64,000 bases of DNA from Solirubrobacterales bacterium (lineage in GTDB: Bacteria; Actinomycetota; Thermoleophilia; Solirubrobacterales; 70-9). Below the pieces are notes generated by a model. The model was not told where the DNA came from. It was given only the letters and a program-made list of their open reading frames with translations, and made no database searches. The DNA is taken from NCBI GenBank assembly GCA_023958085.1, contig JAMLGI010000001.1:372001-436000 (forward strand), given 5' to 3'. How positions within the stretch are numbered: position 1 is the first letter of the stretch; the number at the start of each line of letters is the position of its first letter. Both the position numbers and the translations under genes were made by a program. Positions 17,912 to 26,347 of the stretch are shown in pieces.

Positions 17912-18802
17912 CTAAACGTCTGCCTGAAGCCATCCGGTGATGATCCGGCCGATCTCCTCGCCCCGATCCTCCTGCAGGAAGTGGCCGGCGTTCTCGATCA
18001 CGGTGAGCGGCGCGGCGTTGGGGAAGATCAGCTGCACCAGACGCCCGACCGGGTCGAGCGGCAGGGCCGGATCCGAGTCGGCCCAGAGCAGCAGGTGGGG
18101 GCGCCGGTCGGCCAGCAGGGCCTCCATCGTCGCCTGGCCGACATCGGCCCCGGGGGCATCCGGGGTGGTCGGAATCAGCGGCGGCAGGGCCCGCACGCCC
18201 GCCTTTGAGCCGACGTCCGGGAATGGTGCGGCGTAGGCGGCGAGCACCTCGGGTGACAGTTCGGTCACGGTGCCGCCCTGGATCGGCACGTCCACCATCA
18301 CGTCCGGGTTGGCCTCGATGAAGGCGAGAAAGTGCTGCCAGTTGTCGCTCATCTGCTGATGGCCGTTGAAGGTTCCGGTATCCATCGCGACCAGCCGGTC
18401 GAACGCTTCCGACCGTTCCAGGGTCGCCACCGCCAACCCGATCGGGCCACCCCAGTCGTGGCAGACCAGGGTTGTCCCGGTGAGTTCGAGATCGTCGACC
18501 AGGCTGGAGATCGAGCCAACCATCCGATCCATCGTGAACCAGTCGTCCTCGACCGGCTTGTCGGAGCGGCCGAATCCGGGCAGGTCCGGCACCACGCAGC
18601 GGTACCCGGCCTCGAGCAGTGGACCCATCACCTTGCGCCAGAGATAGCCCCAGGTCGGCTCGCCGTGAATCAGCAGCACCGGCGGGCCCTCACCCTCGTC
18701 GATGTGGGCGAGGTTCAACCCCTCCCATTCACGCCAGACCGGCTCGTACGGAAAGTCGTCGATCGAGTCAAACCGGCTCTCCGGGGTGCGCTGTATTTTC
18801 AT
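17912..18802 (-). CDS. haloalkane dehalogenase (HLD-I-like alpha/beta hydrolase)
   Basis: A 296-residue alpha/beta hydrolase. The N-terminal RTPESRFDSIDDFPYEP, then LLIHGEPTWGYLWRK with the oxyanion/halide Glu48, and VCHDWGGPIG with nucleophile Asp116 followed by Trp117, match haloalkane dehalogenases of the DhlA/HLD-I group. His274 (NAGHFLQED) and an Asp in ADSDPALPLD complete the triad. It would replace a halide on alkyl halides by hydroxyl; some relatives act on epoxides or esters. Divergent from an MFS exporter. The ATG is 6 nt after a TAGAAT element. Confidence 0.88.
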   Translation of the reverse strand: MKIQRTPESRFDSIDDFPYEPVWREWEGLNLAHIDEGEGPPVLLIHGEPTWGYLWRKVMGPLLEAGYRCVVPDLPGFGRSDKPVEDDWFTMDRMVGSISSLVDDLELTGTTLVCHDWGGPIGLAVATLERSEAFDRLVAMDTGTFNGHQQMSDNWQHFLAFIEANPDVMVDVPIQGGTVTELSPEVLAAYAAPFPDVGSKAGVRALPPLIPTTPDAPGADVGQATMEALLADRRPHLLLWADSDPALPLDPVGRLVQLIFPNAAPLTVIENAGHFLQEDRGEEIGRIITGWLQADV

Positions 18803-18808
18803 CTGATG

Positions 18809-18814
18809 ATTCTA
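18809..18814 (-). promoter_or_regulatory. -10 element of the haloalkane dehalogenase gene
   Basis: TAGAAT on the minus strand, exactly 6 nt before the ATG at 18802. Confidence 0.55.
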
Positions 18815-18882
18815 CTCCCGGAGTCTGGGTATCTCACGAAACGGATGAGCCAGCTGCCGTCGGGACCCACCGGAGCTTGTCG

Positions 18883-20553
18883 ATGAGCGACCCCTCAAGG
18901 CGCGGGAATCTCGTCCTCGCCTCGATGATCTTCGCGGTGGCGATGGTCTTCATCGACCAGACCATCGTTTCGATCTCGATTCCACGGATCCAGAGCGATC
19001 TTCACCTCAGCGGCACCGGGGTGCAGTGGGTGATCAACGGCTACCTGCTCAGCCTGGCGGCACTCTTCGCCTTCGGGGGCAAGATCGTGGACGTGGTCGG
19101 GCGCCGCCGGATGGTGATCGTCGGCATCGTCGTGTTCGCCGGTGCCTCGGCCCTCTGCGGATTCACGCCGGCCGGCTCCTTCGCCGAAACCTGGCTGATC
19201 CTGTTCCGGGTGATTCAGGGGGCGGGGGCGGCGGTGATGTTCCCGGCGGCGCTGGCGATCGTGATCTCGGCCTTCCCGATCGAGAAGCGCGGCCAGGCGA
19301 TGGCGATCTTCTTCGGGATCACCGGAGGGCTCACCTCGATCGGCCCGATCGCGGGCGGCTACCTGAGCGAATGGACCTGGCGGGCGATCTTCTGGATCAA
19401 CGTGCCGGTCGCGATCATTTCACTGGTCCTGATCCACTTTTCCCGGCCGGAAGAGGTCCGGACCCGCCAGCCGATCGACTACCGCGGTGCGATCCTGATC
19501 TGTGCCGGGATGGGGCTGGCGGTGCTCGGCCTGCAGCAGTCGGCGGTCTGGGGCTGGTCGAGTCCCCTCACCTGGGCCTGCGTCGCCGTCGGCCTGCTGA
19601 TCCTGGTCTGGTTCTTCCGGTTCGAGTCCCGCCACCGGAACCCGTTGATCCAGGTCCGGATCTTCCTCGACCGGGCCTTCCGGGTCGACTCGATCATGCT
19701 CTTCCTGCTCTCGATCGCCTTCGTCCCCCTCTTCTTCTTCGCCAGCGTCTACAGCCAGGTTTCACTCGGATGGAGTCCATCCGAGTCGGGGCTCTACCTG
19801 CTGATCTTCTTCGGCGGGTTCGCGTCCGCATCCCAGATCGGCGGGCGGATCCTGGACCGGCAGGGAGCCCGTCCGGCGATGATCCTCGGAGGTCTGCTCG
19901 CGGCGGTCGGGTTTGCCCTCTGGGCCTACAAGCTGCCCGACCTTGATGGCGGGGCCGGCGCCCAGTGGCCGTTCATCGTCCTGGCCGGGGCCGGGGTCGG
20001 CATGATTCTCAGCCCGGCCAGCACCGACGCCGTCAACCGGGCCCCGAACACCAGCTACGGGGAGGCGACCGGGATCACCCAGACGGTGCGGAACTTCGGG
20101 GCCAGCCTCGGCCTGGCAGTGCTCGGTTCGATGATGCTCACCCTGAACCGGGCCCGGATGGAAGACTCGATCACCGCGCTCGGGGTGCCGAAAGAGGTGG
20201 CCGACCGGATTGCCGAACAGGTGTCCGGAGGCGCCGGGGTGAGCGGCGGGGGTGGTTCCGGAAAGGAGATGTTCGCCCAGGCGGGGAGCCGGGCGACCGA
20301 GCTGCTGAACGCCGTGAGGCTGGATTTCGCGTACTCGATGCGAACCGTGTTCTACGTGATGGCCGGAGTGATGGCGGTCAGCTTCCTGGTTGCCCTGGTC
20401 CGTGCCCCCCGGGGACGGATGGAGGAGATCATCGCGGCCGACGAGTACGCGGGAGATGACGCCCGACACCCGGAAGGGCAACCGGAAATGGCGGTCAGGA
20501 CGACGGTGGAGCCGGAGCCTGGTCCGCCGCATCAGCAATCCGACCGGGGTTGA
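18883..20553 (+). CDS. MFS transporter, DHA2 (EmrB/QacA) type
   Basis: A 556-residue major facilitator with 14 hydrophobic segments. VFIDQTIVSISIPRIQSDL (motif D1), VQWVINGYLLSLAALFAFGGK, motif A (KIVDVVGRRRMVIVG), RVIQGAGAAVMFPAALAIV and GPIAGGYLSEWTWRAIFWIN (motif C region) are classical DHA2 features. Likely a proton-coupled multidrug exporter. The open frame extends to 18619, but that part overlaps the dehalogenase; the ATG at 18883 gives the usual short N-terminus. It is divergent from the dehalogenase, 80 nt away, and could export its substrate or product (inference). Its 3' end overlaps the next gene by 59 nt. Confidence 0.9.
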   Translation: MSDPSRRGNLVLASMIFAVAMVFIDQTIVSISIPRIQSDLHLSGTGVQWVINGYLLSLAALFAFGGKIVDVVGRRRMVIVGIVVFAGASALCGFTPAGSFAETWLILFRVIQGAGAAVMFPAALAIVISAFPIEKRGQAMAIFFGITGGLTSIGPIAGGYLSEWTWRAIFWINVPVAIISLVLIHFSRPEEVRTRQPIDYRGAILICAGMGLAVLGLQQSAVWGWSSPLTWACVAVGLLILVWFFRFESRHRNPLIQVRIFLDRAFRVDSIMLFLLSIAFVPLFFFASVYSQVSLGWSPSESGLYLLIFFGGFASASQIGGRILDRQGARPAMILGGLLAAVGFALWAYKLPDLDGGAGAQWPFIVLAGAGVGMILSPASTDAVNRAPNTSYGEATGITQTVRNFGASLGLAVLGSMMLTLNRARMEDSITALGVPKEVADRIAEQVSGGAGVSGGGGSGKEMFAQAGSRATELLNAVRLDFAYSMRTVFYVMAGVMAVSFLVALVRAPRGRMEEIIAADEYAGDDARHPEGQPEMAVRTTVEPEPGPPHQQSDRG

Positions 20554-21208
20554 GCCGGTTGTAGAGCGCGGCGGGACCGATCGCGAGGATCGGTCCGACG
20601 ATCAGGTTCTGGAGGAAGGCCGAGAGGGCGGTCCCGGCGGTTCCGGTGCCGAGTACCGGAATGATCAGCAGCCCGAGCAGGACGATCAGCAGGAGGCAGA
20701 CGACTCCCAGCACCAGAACGAAGGCGAACACCCGCAGCCCGTTGCCGCGAACCAGTTCGACGCTGCGCCCGAGCGAGGCAAGCGCCGTGGTCCGCTCCGC
20801 CACTACCACCTGGGTTGCCACCGAGAAGATCGTCACCAGGATCAGGCCCGGCACGATCAGCACCATCAACCCGGCGATCACGGCGACGATCGTGATCAGG
20901 GTGACCCAGATCAGCCTCGCCAGCAGCGGTGCGACCAGACTCCAGAGTTCGCCCGCACCCCCGCCCGTGGCGCTTCCGGGCACGCAGAGCAGGGCGGTGA
21001 TCAGCCCGCCGTAGGCGACCGACAGCAGGAGCAGGATCCCGACCGACAGGGCGGCCCCCGCCGGCCCCGCCACGTTCAGGAGGTTGGAGGCCGCATTCAG
21101 GATCGCGAAAAGCAGGGTGATCCGGAGGATCAGCGGGCGATGCCGGAAGAAGCCCCCGGACATCTCCTCGAGCACGCTGCCGAGCATCAGTTGATCGCGG
21201 TTGTTCAT
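20495..21208 (-). CDS. hypothetical membrane protein, YciC-like
   Basis: A 237-residue protein with about six membrane helices, including ITLLFAILNAASNLL, ALSVGILLLLSVAYGGLI, LIWVTLITIVAVIAGLMVLIV, and VFAFVLVLGVVCLLLIVLLGLL. The mid-region IVPGLILVTIFSVATQVVVAERTTALASLGRSVELVRGN resembles the YciC/UPF0259 and glycerophosphodiesterase membrane-domain families. Function unknown. Its last 59 nt overlap the end of the convergent MFS gene. The C-terminal tail (QAPAPPSS) is the overlapping part and looks dispensable. Confidence 0.75.
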   Translation of the reverse strand: MNNRDQLMLGSVLEEMSGGFFRHRPLILRITLLFAILNAASNLLNVAGPAGAALSVGILLLLSVAYGGLITALLCVPGSATGGGAGELWSLVAPLLARLIWVTLITIVAVIAGLMVLIVPGLILVTIFSVATQVVVAERTTALASLGRSVELVRGNGLRVFAFVLVLGVVCLLLIVLLGLLIIPVLGTGTAGTALSAFLQNLIVGPILAIGPAALYNRLNPGRIADAADQAPAPPSS

Positions 21209-21263
21209 CGGCGGCGAACCCTACCGCGGGTCCTGCCGTTGGCTGCCTTCGGCGATCGCCGGA

Positions 21264-22490
21264 TCAGGAACCGGAGAGCAGGACCGAGGCCCGGCGCCGA
21301 GTGACCGGGTCGGCGCCCTCGGCCCGGGCAGTGAACAGCGGGCGCAGGACATGCTGGTTGCGACCCTCGAGCCGCTTCCGGTTGACCCGGGCCGGGAACA
21401 CCCGAACCTTGCCCCGGCCGGCAGAGATCCGGCCCATCCCGACACAGAGGCGTTTCACCGCGAATCCGGTCATGCAGACCTTGCTGCCGGTCGCAGCACC
21501 GGTCCCGACGTTCCGGACCCGAACCCTGAATCGGGCACCGGCAGAGAGGCTCGTCCGCCGCTTGACTGCGGTCACGGTCAGCTTGAGCCGGGGCTTCCTT
21601 GCCCGAGGCTTGACCACCGGCTTCGACTCGTCCGTGGTGCGCATCAAGGTCAGCCCGCTGGGTCCGAGGTTGAGGGTGTCGATCCCGGCGAGCAGCGCCG
21701 AGAGGTCAAGATCCCCGAGCCCGCCGCCGGAGCCGCCACCGGCGAGATTCCCGATCAGCCCCGGCAGCATGTCCCTGATCAGCAGACAGGGGTCGATGTT
21801 CACGATCGGCAGCTTGGTCCGGCCGCTGAAGGGGCCGAGCTGTGACCACTCGGTGATCAGGGTTCCGGCGCCGGCCGTGCCCTTGCGGAACGGCGTTCCG
21901 GATCCGAGCGAGGTCGAACCGGTGGTGAAGCGGACGTCCATCGGGGAGAAGCCGCAGGTGAGGGTCGAGACGAACGAGGTCAGCAGTCCGAGCGTGCCGG
22001 AGTCGACCCCGGCGATCGATCCGAGGTCAACCCCGTTTTCGCTGAGCAGGCTGAGCAGCTGTTTCACGTTGAGTGAAACCCAGAGTCCGGCCTTGGCGTC
22101 GAGGACCAGCGCCCCGGTGTCGGGATCGAAAGTGCCGGTCGCCGCGTTCTCGATCCCGAGGAAGACCTTCACGTTCACCGGATCGGTCAGCCCGACAGCC
22201 GGCAGGATGAATTTGCCTTTCGGGACGGTGACCTTGCCGCTGTCCGGGTTCCAGGTGCCCTCGATCGAGGGTGTCTGATCGGCCGCATCCAGAGGCAGAT
22301 TCCCGAGGTCGCCCAGGGCCCCGATCCTGAGCTCGCTCTTGTTGAAACTGATCTTGAACGGCTTGTCGGCTGCTCCGGCCCCGTCCGCCATGAACAGCGT
22401 GGCCATGCCGGCCAGGATCGCAACAGTTGCGATCCATCGGGTGGCAGCGCCAGCGCCGCCGATCAAACTCCCCTTTGATGCTGCTTTCAC
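21264..22490 (-). CDS. hypothetical secreted protein with C-terminal Ig-like domain
   Basis: A 408-residue protein with a signal peptide (h-region WIATVAILAGMATLFMADG, cleavage near GAGAADK). Residues 45-300 are beta-rich with Gly/Leu runs (GNLAGGGSGGGLGDLDLSALL); residues 305-400 look like a CARDB/Ig-type domain (LKLTVTAVKRRTSLSAGARF, VRVRNVGTGAATGS) with a high Arg/Lys content. I do not recognise a family for the N-terminal half. Similar basic beta-rich tails occur in other secreted proteins here. Start is GTG at 22490; a TATAGT -10 element lies about 70 nt upstream. Confidence 0.72.
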   Translation of the reverse strand: MKAASKGSLIGGAGAATRWIATVAILAGMATLFMADGAGAADKPFKISFNKSELRIGALGDLGNLPLDAADQTPSIEGTWNPDSGKVTVPKGKFILPAVGLTDPVNVKVFLGIENAATGTFDPDTGALVLDAKAGLWVSLNVKQLLSLLSENGVDLGSIAGVDSGTLGLLTSFVSTLTCGFSPMDVRFTTGSTSLGSGTPFRKGTAGAGTLITEWSQLGPFSGRTKLPIVNIDPCLLIRDMLPGLIGNLAGGGSGGGLGDLDLSALLAGIDTLNLGPSGLTLMRTTDESKPVVKPRARKPRLKLTVTAVKRRTSLSAGARFRVRVRNVGTGAATGSKVCMTGFAVKRLCVGMGRISAGRGKVRVFPARVNRKRLEGRNQHVLRPLFTARAEGADPVTRRRASVLLSGS

Positions 22491-22630
22491 CGAACTCTCT
22501 TTCTCCCGTTGAAGCTCAGTCCCGAACCAGTGCGGCGGGGTTGCGAAACGGCTCTGACACTATAGAGGTGATTCCGGGGTCAATCGCCGGCACCGGCCCG
22601 GATCGTGCAAACCACCATCAAGGACCAGAG

Positions 22631-23563
22631 ATGAACGACGCACCATTCCCCAAGGAAAGCGACGAGAGGGGCGCATTTGTCCGTCAGCAGAGCGCCTTCC
22701 GCGACCGGGTCACCGCCGACGGCTCATCCGGCTTTCCGGCCGAGTCCGGCCGCTACCACCTGTACGTCTGCTACGCCTGCCCCTGGGCTTCGAGGGCGAT
22801 CATCTGGCGGTCACTCAAGGGGCTGGAGGATGTGATCCCGATGACCCCCGTCGATCCGGTCCGGGATGAGCAGGGCTGGAAGTTCTTCGCCGACGAGCCG
22901 GATCCGGTCAACGGTTTCACCTACCTCGCCGAGGCCTACGAAAAGTGTTCGCCGGGGTTCGACGACCGGGTGACGGTGCCGGTGCTCTGGGATCGGCAGG
23001 AGGACCGGATCGTCAACAACGAGAGCTCCGAGATCATCCGCATGCTGAACTCGGAGTTCAACCGGTTTGCGAAGCATCCCGAGGTGGATCTCTATCCCGA
23101 GGAGCTCCGCGGCGAGATCGACCGCCTCAACGACCGGATCTACGGCGCGGTCAACAACGGGGTCTACCGCTGCGGTTTTGCCACGACCCAGGAGGCCTAC
23201 GAGGAGGGGTTCGTCAACCTGTTCGAGGCCCTGGACGAGCTCGACGACCTGCTCGGGGAGCGCCGCTTCCTGACCGGCCCCGACCCGACCGAGGCCGACT
23301 GGCGTCTGTTCGTCACCCTGATTCGCTTCGACCCGGTCTACGTCGGCCACTTCAAGTGCAACCAGCGCCGGATCGCCGACTACGCGAATCTCGGTCCGTA
23401 CCTGCGGGATCTCTACCAGCAGCCGGGAATCGCCGCCACGGTGAACATGGATCACATCAAGCGGCACTACTACATGACCCATCCCACGATCAATCCCACC
23501 CGGATCGTGCCGATGGGCCCGGAACTCGACCTCGAGTCACCTCCGGACCGCGATCACCTGTAA
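22631..23563 (+). CDS. glutathionyl-hydroquinone reductase-like (Xi-class GST, YqjG family)
   Basis: A 310-residue protein with an N-terminal thioredoxin fold and the Xi-class motif YACPWASRAIIWRSLKGLED, where the Cys is catalytic. Other family blocks: VTVPVLWDRQEDRIVNNESSEIIRML, DLYPEELRGEIDRLNDRIY, GVYRCGFATTQEAYEE, and ADWRLFVTLIRFDPVYVGHFKCN. Enzymes of this class reduce S-glutathionyl-hydroquinones. Actinobacteria mostly use mycothiol, so the natural thiol here is uncertain. The frame extends upstream to 22427; the ATG at 22631 after AAGGACCAGAG is chosen. Confidence 0.9.
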   Translation: MNDAPFPKESDERGAFVRQQSAFRDRVTADGSSGFPAESGRYHLYVCYACPWASRAIIWRSLKGLEDVIPMTPVDPVRDEQGWKFFADEPDPVNGFTYLAEAYEKCSPGFDDRVTVPVLWDRQEDRIVNNESSEIIRMLNSEFNRFAKHPEVDLYPEELRGEIDRLNDRIYGAVNNGVYRCGFATTQEAYEEGFVNLFEALDELDDLLGERRFLTGPDPTEADWRLFVTLIRFDPVYVGHFKCNQRRIADYANLGPYLRDLYQQPGIAATVNMDHIKRHYYMTHPTINPTRIVPMGPELDLESPPDRDHL

Positions 23564-23641
23564 CCGCCCGGCATCGGACAAGGGGAAATCCGGGGCGTCG
23601 GCAGGGACGCCAGACAACCCGCCGTGATCACCAGCGCTGAC

Positions 23642-23668
23642 GGTCGGAGCCCAAACTGGGCTTCGACC
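23642..23668 (+). terminator. hairpin after the GST gene
   Basis: GGTCGGAGCCCA pairs with TGGGCTTCGACC around an AAC loop (one G-T pair). No T-run follows; plausible GC-rich terminator about 80 nt after the stop. Confidence 0.5.
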
Positions 23669-23701
23669 GACAGACTTTCCCGACCCCACCGGCCGGGGTT
23701 C

Positions 23702-23707
23702 TAGTAT
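23702..23707 (+). promoter_or_regulatory. -10 element of the membrane-protein gene at 23714
   Basis: TAGTAT, exactly 6 nt before the ATG; leaderless architecture. Confidence 0.55.
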
Positions 23708-23713
23708 GGGTTC

Positions 23714-24883
23714 ATGGGGGTCGAGAAGGTCAAGGACGGGGTCAGCGAGGAGATCCGCTCCCGGATGATCGAGAACCCGATCCGGCGCTTCGACTCGGTC
23801 CAGAAGCTGGAGTGGTTCCTGATCTCGGCGGTGGTGATGGTGCTGGTGATCCGCACCCAGCTCTGGTTGACCAACTATCCGCAACTCGGCGGCGGCAACC
23901 TCCACATCGCCCACCTACTCTGGGGTGGACTCTTCATGATGATCGCGATCTGGGTTTCGCTGATCTACCTGAACCGGCGGGCGGTCACCACCATGGCGAT
24001 CCTCGGCGGGATCGGCTTCGGATTCTTCATCGATGAGCTCGGCAAGTTCATCACCGCCGACAACGACTACTTCTACAAGCCGGCGGCGGCACTGATCTAC
24101 CTGATCTTCGTGATCCTGTTCCTGATCATCCGGGAGTTCTCCCGGCGTCAGCGGCAGAACCGGCACTCGGCGCTGGCCAACGCGATGTCCTTCATGCCGT
24201 ACACGGTCACCGGCGAGTTCGGCCGGGACGACTACAAGATGGTTTCGCAGCTTCTGGACCAGGCCGACGACGGAACCCCCCGGGTCGAGCGGCTGCGGGA
24301 GTACTTCGAACAGACGGCACTCGCGCCGACTCGTCCCCCGTCGCGCCTCCTGGTGCTGCGGGACCGGATCCACGCCTGGGTCGGCGGTCTCTCCCGGCGC
24401 CGTCACTTTCGGGGGGTGATCACCACGATCGTGGTCACCTGGGGGCTGCTCTCGCTGCTCGCCATGTTCCAGATCGTGGTCGTGTTCGGGGCGGATGCGG
24501 AGATGAGCGTCGAGGCTTCCGACACCGGCTTCCTCGCTTTCGCCAGTTCGATCTCCACCTTCGCCTCGGGCGTGCTGGTCCTGATCGGCATTCTCAAGCT
24601 GCGCCGCAACGAACGACAGAAGGCGTACCGCTACTTCCGCCGGGCACTGCTGGTCTCGATCTTCGTGACCCGGGTGTTCTCCTTCGTCGAAACCCAGTTC
24701 GGCGCGGTCTTCGGGCTGGTGATCGACATTGCCCTGTACGCCGCACTGGGCGAACTGGCGACCCGGGACGAGCAGGATGGTCCGACCGGTCCCCTGACTG
24801 ACAACCGTCAGAATGGCAGCGATGGCGAAGAAGAAGCGCAAGGCGGACCGGCGACGGTCGCGGCCCGCGTCGGCGACCAGTAG
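23714..24883 (+). CDS. hypothetical polytopic membrane protein
   Basis: A 389-residue protein with seven or eight predicted helices, e.g. FLISAVVMVLVIRTQLWL, HLLWGGLFMMIAIWVSLIYL, LGGIGFGFFIDELGKFI and VLVLIGILKL. A cytoplasmic region (about residues 148-225) is charged. The conserved-looking GFGFFIDELGKF segment contains acidic and basic residues inside a helix and may be functional. I do not recognise the family. Its last 71 nt overlap the next gene, and the C-terminal tail beyond ATRDEQDG is low-complexity. Confidence 0.75.
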   Translation: MGVEKVKDGVSEEIRSRMIENPIRRFDSVQKLEWFLISAVVMVLVIRTQLWLTNYPQLGGGNLHIAHLLWGGLFMMIAIWVSLIYLNRRAVTTMAILGGIGFGFFIDELGKFITADNDYFYKPAAALIYLIFVILFLIIREFSRRQRQNRHSALANAMSFMPYTVTGEFGRDDYKMVSQLLDQADDGTPRVERLREYFEQTALAPTRPPSRLLVLRDRIHAWVGGLSRRRHFRGVITTIVVTWGLLSLLAMFQIVVVFGADAEMSVEASDTGFLAFASSISTFASGVLVLIGILKLRRNERQKAYRYFRRALLVSIFVTRVFSFVETQFGAVFGLVIDIALYAALGELATRDEQDGPTGPLTDNRQNGSDGEEEAQGGPATVAARVGDQ

Positions 24884-25178
24884 CTACACCGATCCGTCCG
24901 GCAACACGCTGGTCCTGCGGGATGAGCTCAGCCGGGGTTCGATCGGAAAGATCCTCGAAGGGGTGGACCATCAGGCCTACTCGACCGAAGACGTCTGGCA
25001 GCGTCGGGCGGAGTTGATCTTTGAACGGCTGGTCGTCTCCTGGGAGGTCGCGGGGCTGCCGCTCGATGACCAGAAGATGCTGCTCGGCCGGTACCGGATG
25101 GGCAGCCAGGAAGAGCGCCGCTGGGTGCGGGAGACGATCGACGCCCACCTCCGCGAGCACATCCCCGAGCTCACCTGA
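24822..25178 (+). CDS. small hypothetical protein
   Basis: A 118-residue soluble protein with a very basic N-terminus (MAKKKRKADRRRSRP) followed by an acidic helical region (LSRGSIGKILEG, WQRRAELIFERLVVSWEVAGLPLDDQKMLLGRYR in parts). An ATG at 24813 is also possible. It overlaps the end of the upstream membrane-protein gene by about 60 nt, so it is probably co-transcribed, and lies 26 nt before rlmN. No family recognised. Confidence 0.7.
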   Translation: MAKKKRKADRRRSRPASATSSYTDPSGNTLVLRDELSRGSIGKILEGVDHQAYSTEDVWQRRAELIFERLVVSWEVAGLPLDDQKMLLGRYRMGSQEERRWVRETIDAHLREHIPELT

Positions 25179-25204
25179 AGCGGCGGGGATGTCACACTCA
25201 ACCG

Positions 25205-26218
25205 GTGGACCTGCAGCAACTTGAAGCGGTGATGGCCGATCTCGGCCAGCCCACCTACCGGACCGGACAGGTGTGGGAGTGGCTGGCCCGTGGGGCCGGG
25301 ACCTGGGCCGAGATGACCAATCTGCCGGCCGGGCTGCGCGAAAAGCTGGAGGCACAACTGCCGATCTCCACCCTGAACGTGGACGCTTCGGCCCGGTCGG
25401 TCGACGGCACCGAGAAGGCACTCTTTCTGACCCACGATCAGCGTCCGGTCGAGGCGGTTCTGATGCGGTACCGGGACGGACGCCGTTCACTCTGCCTCTC
25501 CAGCCAGTCGGGCTGCCCGCTCACCTGCACCTTCTGCGCCACCGGCAAGATGAAGTTCGGCCGTAACCTGACCGAGTCCGAGATCCTCGACCAGGCACTC
25601 CACTTCCGCCGGATCGAACCGGTCAACCATGCCGTCTTCATGGGTATGGGTGAACCGATGATGAATCTCGACAACGTGCTTGCGGTCTGCGAGAGGCTGC
25701 CCGAGGTCGGGATCGCCAACTCGCACACCACGATCTCCACGGTCGGCTGGCTACCCGGAATCCAGCGAGTGACCCGGGAGGGCCCGGCGGTACGACTCGC
25801 GCTCTCGCTCCACGCCCCCAACGAGGAGCTCCGCTCCGAGATCATGCCGGTCAACGACCGTCACTCGATGACCGACGTGGTCGCCGCCTGCCGCGAGTGG
25901 CGCCACGTCCGCAAACGCAAGGTCTTCATCGAGTACCTGATGCTCGACCGTGTGAACGACACCGTCGAGCTCGCCCACGAACTCGCCGACCTGCTCCTGC
26001 CGAGAAACGATTTCAAGGTCAACCTGATCCCGTACAACCCGAGCGACACCGGCTACACCGGTTCACCCCGGGCAGCGATCAGCCGCTTTCGTGAAACCCT
26101 GGTCTCCCGCGGCATCCCGGCCACCGTGCGCCTCACAAGGGGGCGCGATATCGATGCGGCCTGTGGCCAACTCGCCGCCAAAGCCACCAGCCCCACGCTG
26201 GCGGCGTCAACGGACTGA
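25205..26218 (+). CDS. rlmN: dual-specificity 23S rRNA A2503 / tRNA A37 C2-methyltransferase RlmN
   Basis: A 337-residue radical-SAM enzyme. The N-terminal accessory domain begins LEAVMADLGQPTYRTGQVWEWL. The cluster-binding CPLTCTFCATGKMKFGRNL holds C-x3-C-x2-C. Other family signatures are FMGMGEPMMNLDNVL, ISTVGWLPGI, LALSLHAPNEELRSEIMP and a C-terminal RGRDIDAACGQL with the second catalytic Cys. It methylates C2 of A2503 in 23S rRNA and of A37 in some tRNAs. Starts GTG. Its last codons form part of a 36-bp direct repeat that recurs downstream. Confidence 0.96.
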   Translation: MDLQQLEAVMADLGQPTYRTGQVWEWLARGAGTWAEMTNLPAGLREKLEAQLPISTLNVDASARSVDGTEKALFLTHDQRPVEAVLMRYRDGRRSLCLSSQSGCPLTCTFCATGKMKFGRNLTESEILDQALHFRRIEPVNHAVFMGMGEPMMNLDNVLAVCERLPEVGIANSHTTISTVGWLPGIQRVTREGPAVRLALSLHAPNEELRSEIMPVNDRHSMTDVVAACREWRHVRKRKVFIEYLMLDRVNDTVELAHELADLLLPRNDFKVNLIPYNPSDTGYTGSPRAAISRFRETLVSRGIPATVRLTRGRDIDAACGQLAAKATSPTLAASTD

Positions 26219-26222
26219 AACG
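26187..26222 (+). repeat. 36-bp direct repeat, copy 1 (end of rlmN)
   Basis: Begins CCAGCCCCACGCTGGCGGCG and ends ACTGAAACG; identical to 26309-26344. It covers the last rlmN codons and stop, and holds a CCAGC/GCTGG hairpin that could help terminate transcription. Confidence 0.9.
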
Positions 26223-26308
26223 TCCGGCTCACGTACCACCCTGTACTATCCCCGGCCGTTTCAGCCCGAGTCCTTGGCAGCCCGTGGCTGGTGGCTTTGG
26301 GGTCGAGG

Positions 26309-26344
26309 CCAGCCCCACGCTGGCGGCGTCAACGGACTGAAACG
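26309..26344 (+). repeat. 36-bp direct repeat, copy 2 (intergenic)
   Basis: Perfect second copy, 3 nt beyond the ppa stop. Between the copies, 26284-26299 (GTGGCTGGTGGCTTTG) is a near inverted copy of the sequence just before copy 1, so the block folds back on itself. Confidence 0.9.
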
Positions 26345-26347
26345 GGA

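Noticed and set aside
20495-20553. Sequencing error at the convergent overlap of the MFS and YciC-like genes
   Set aside because: Both tails are polar and disposable, and both frames stay intact up to the overlap; a 59-nt convergent overlap is plausible.
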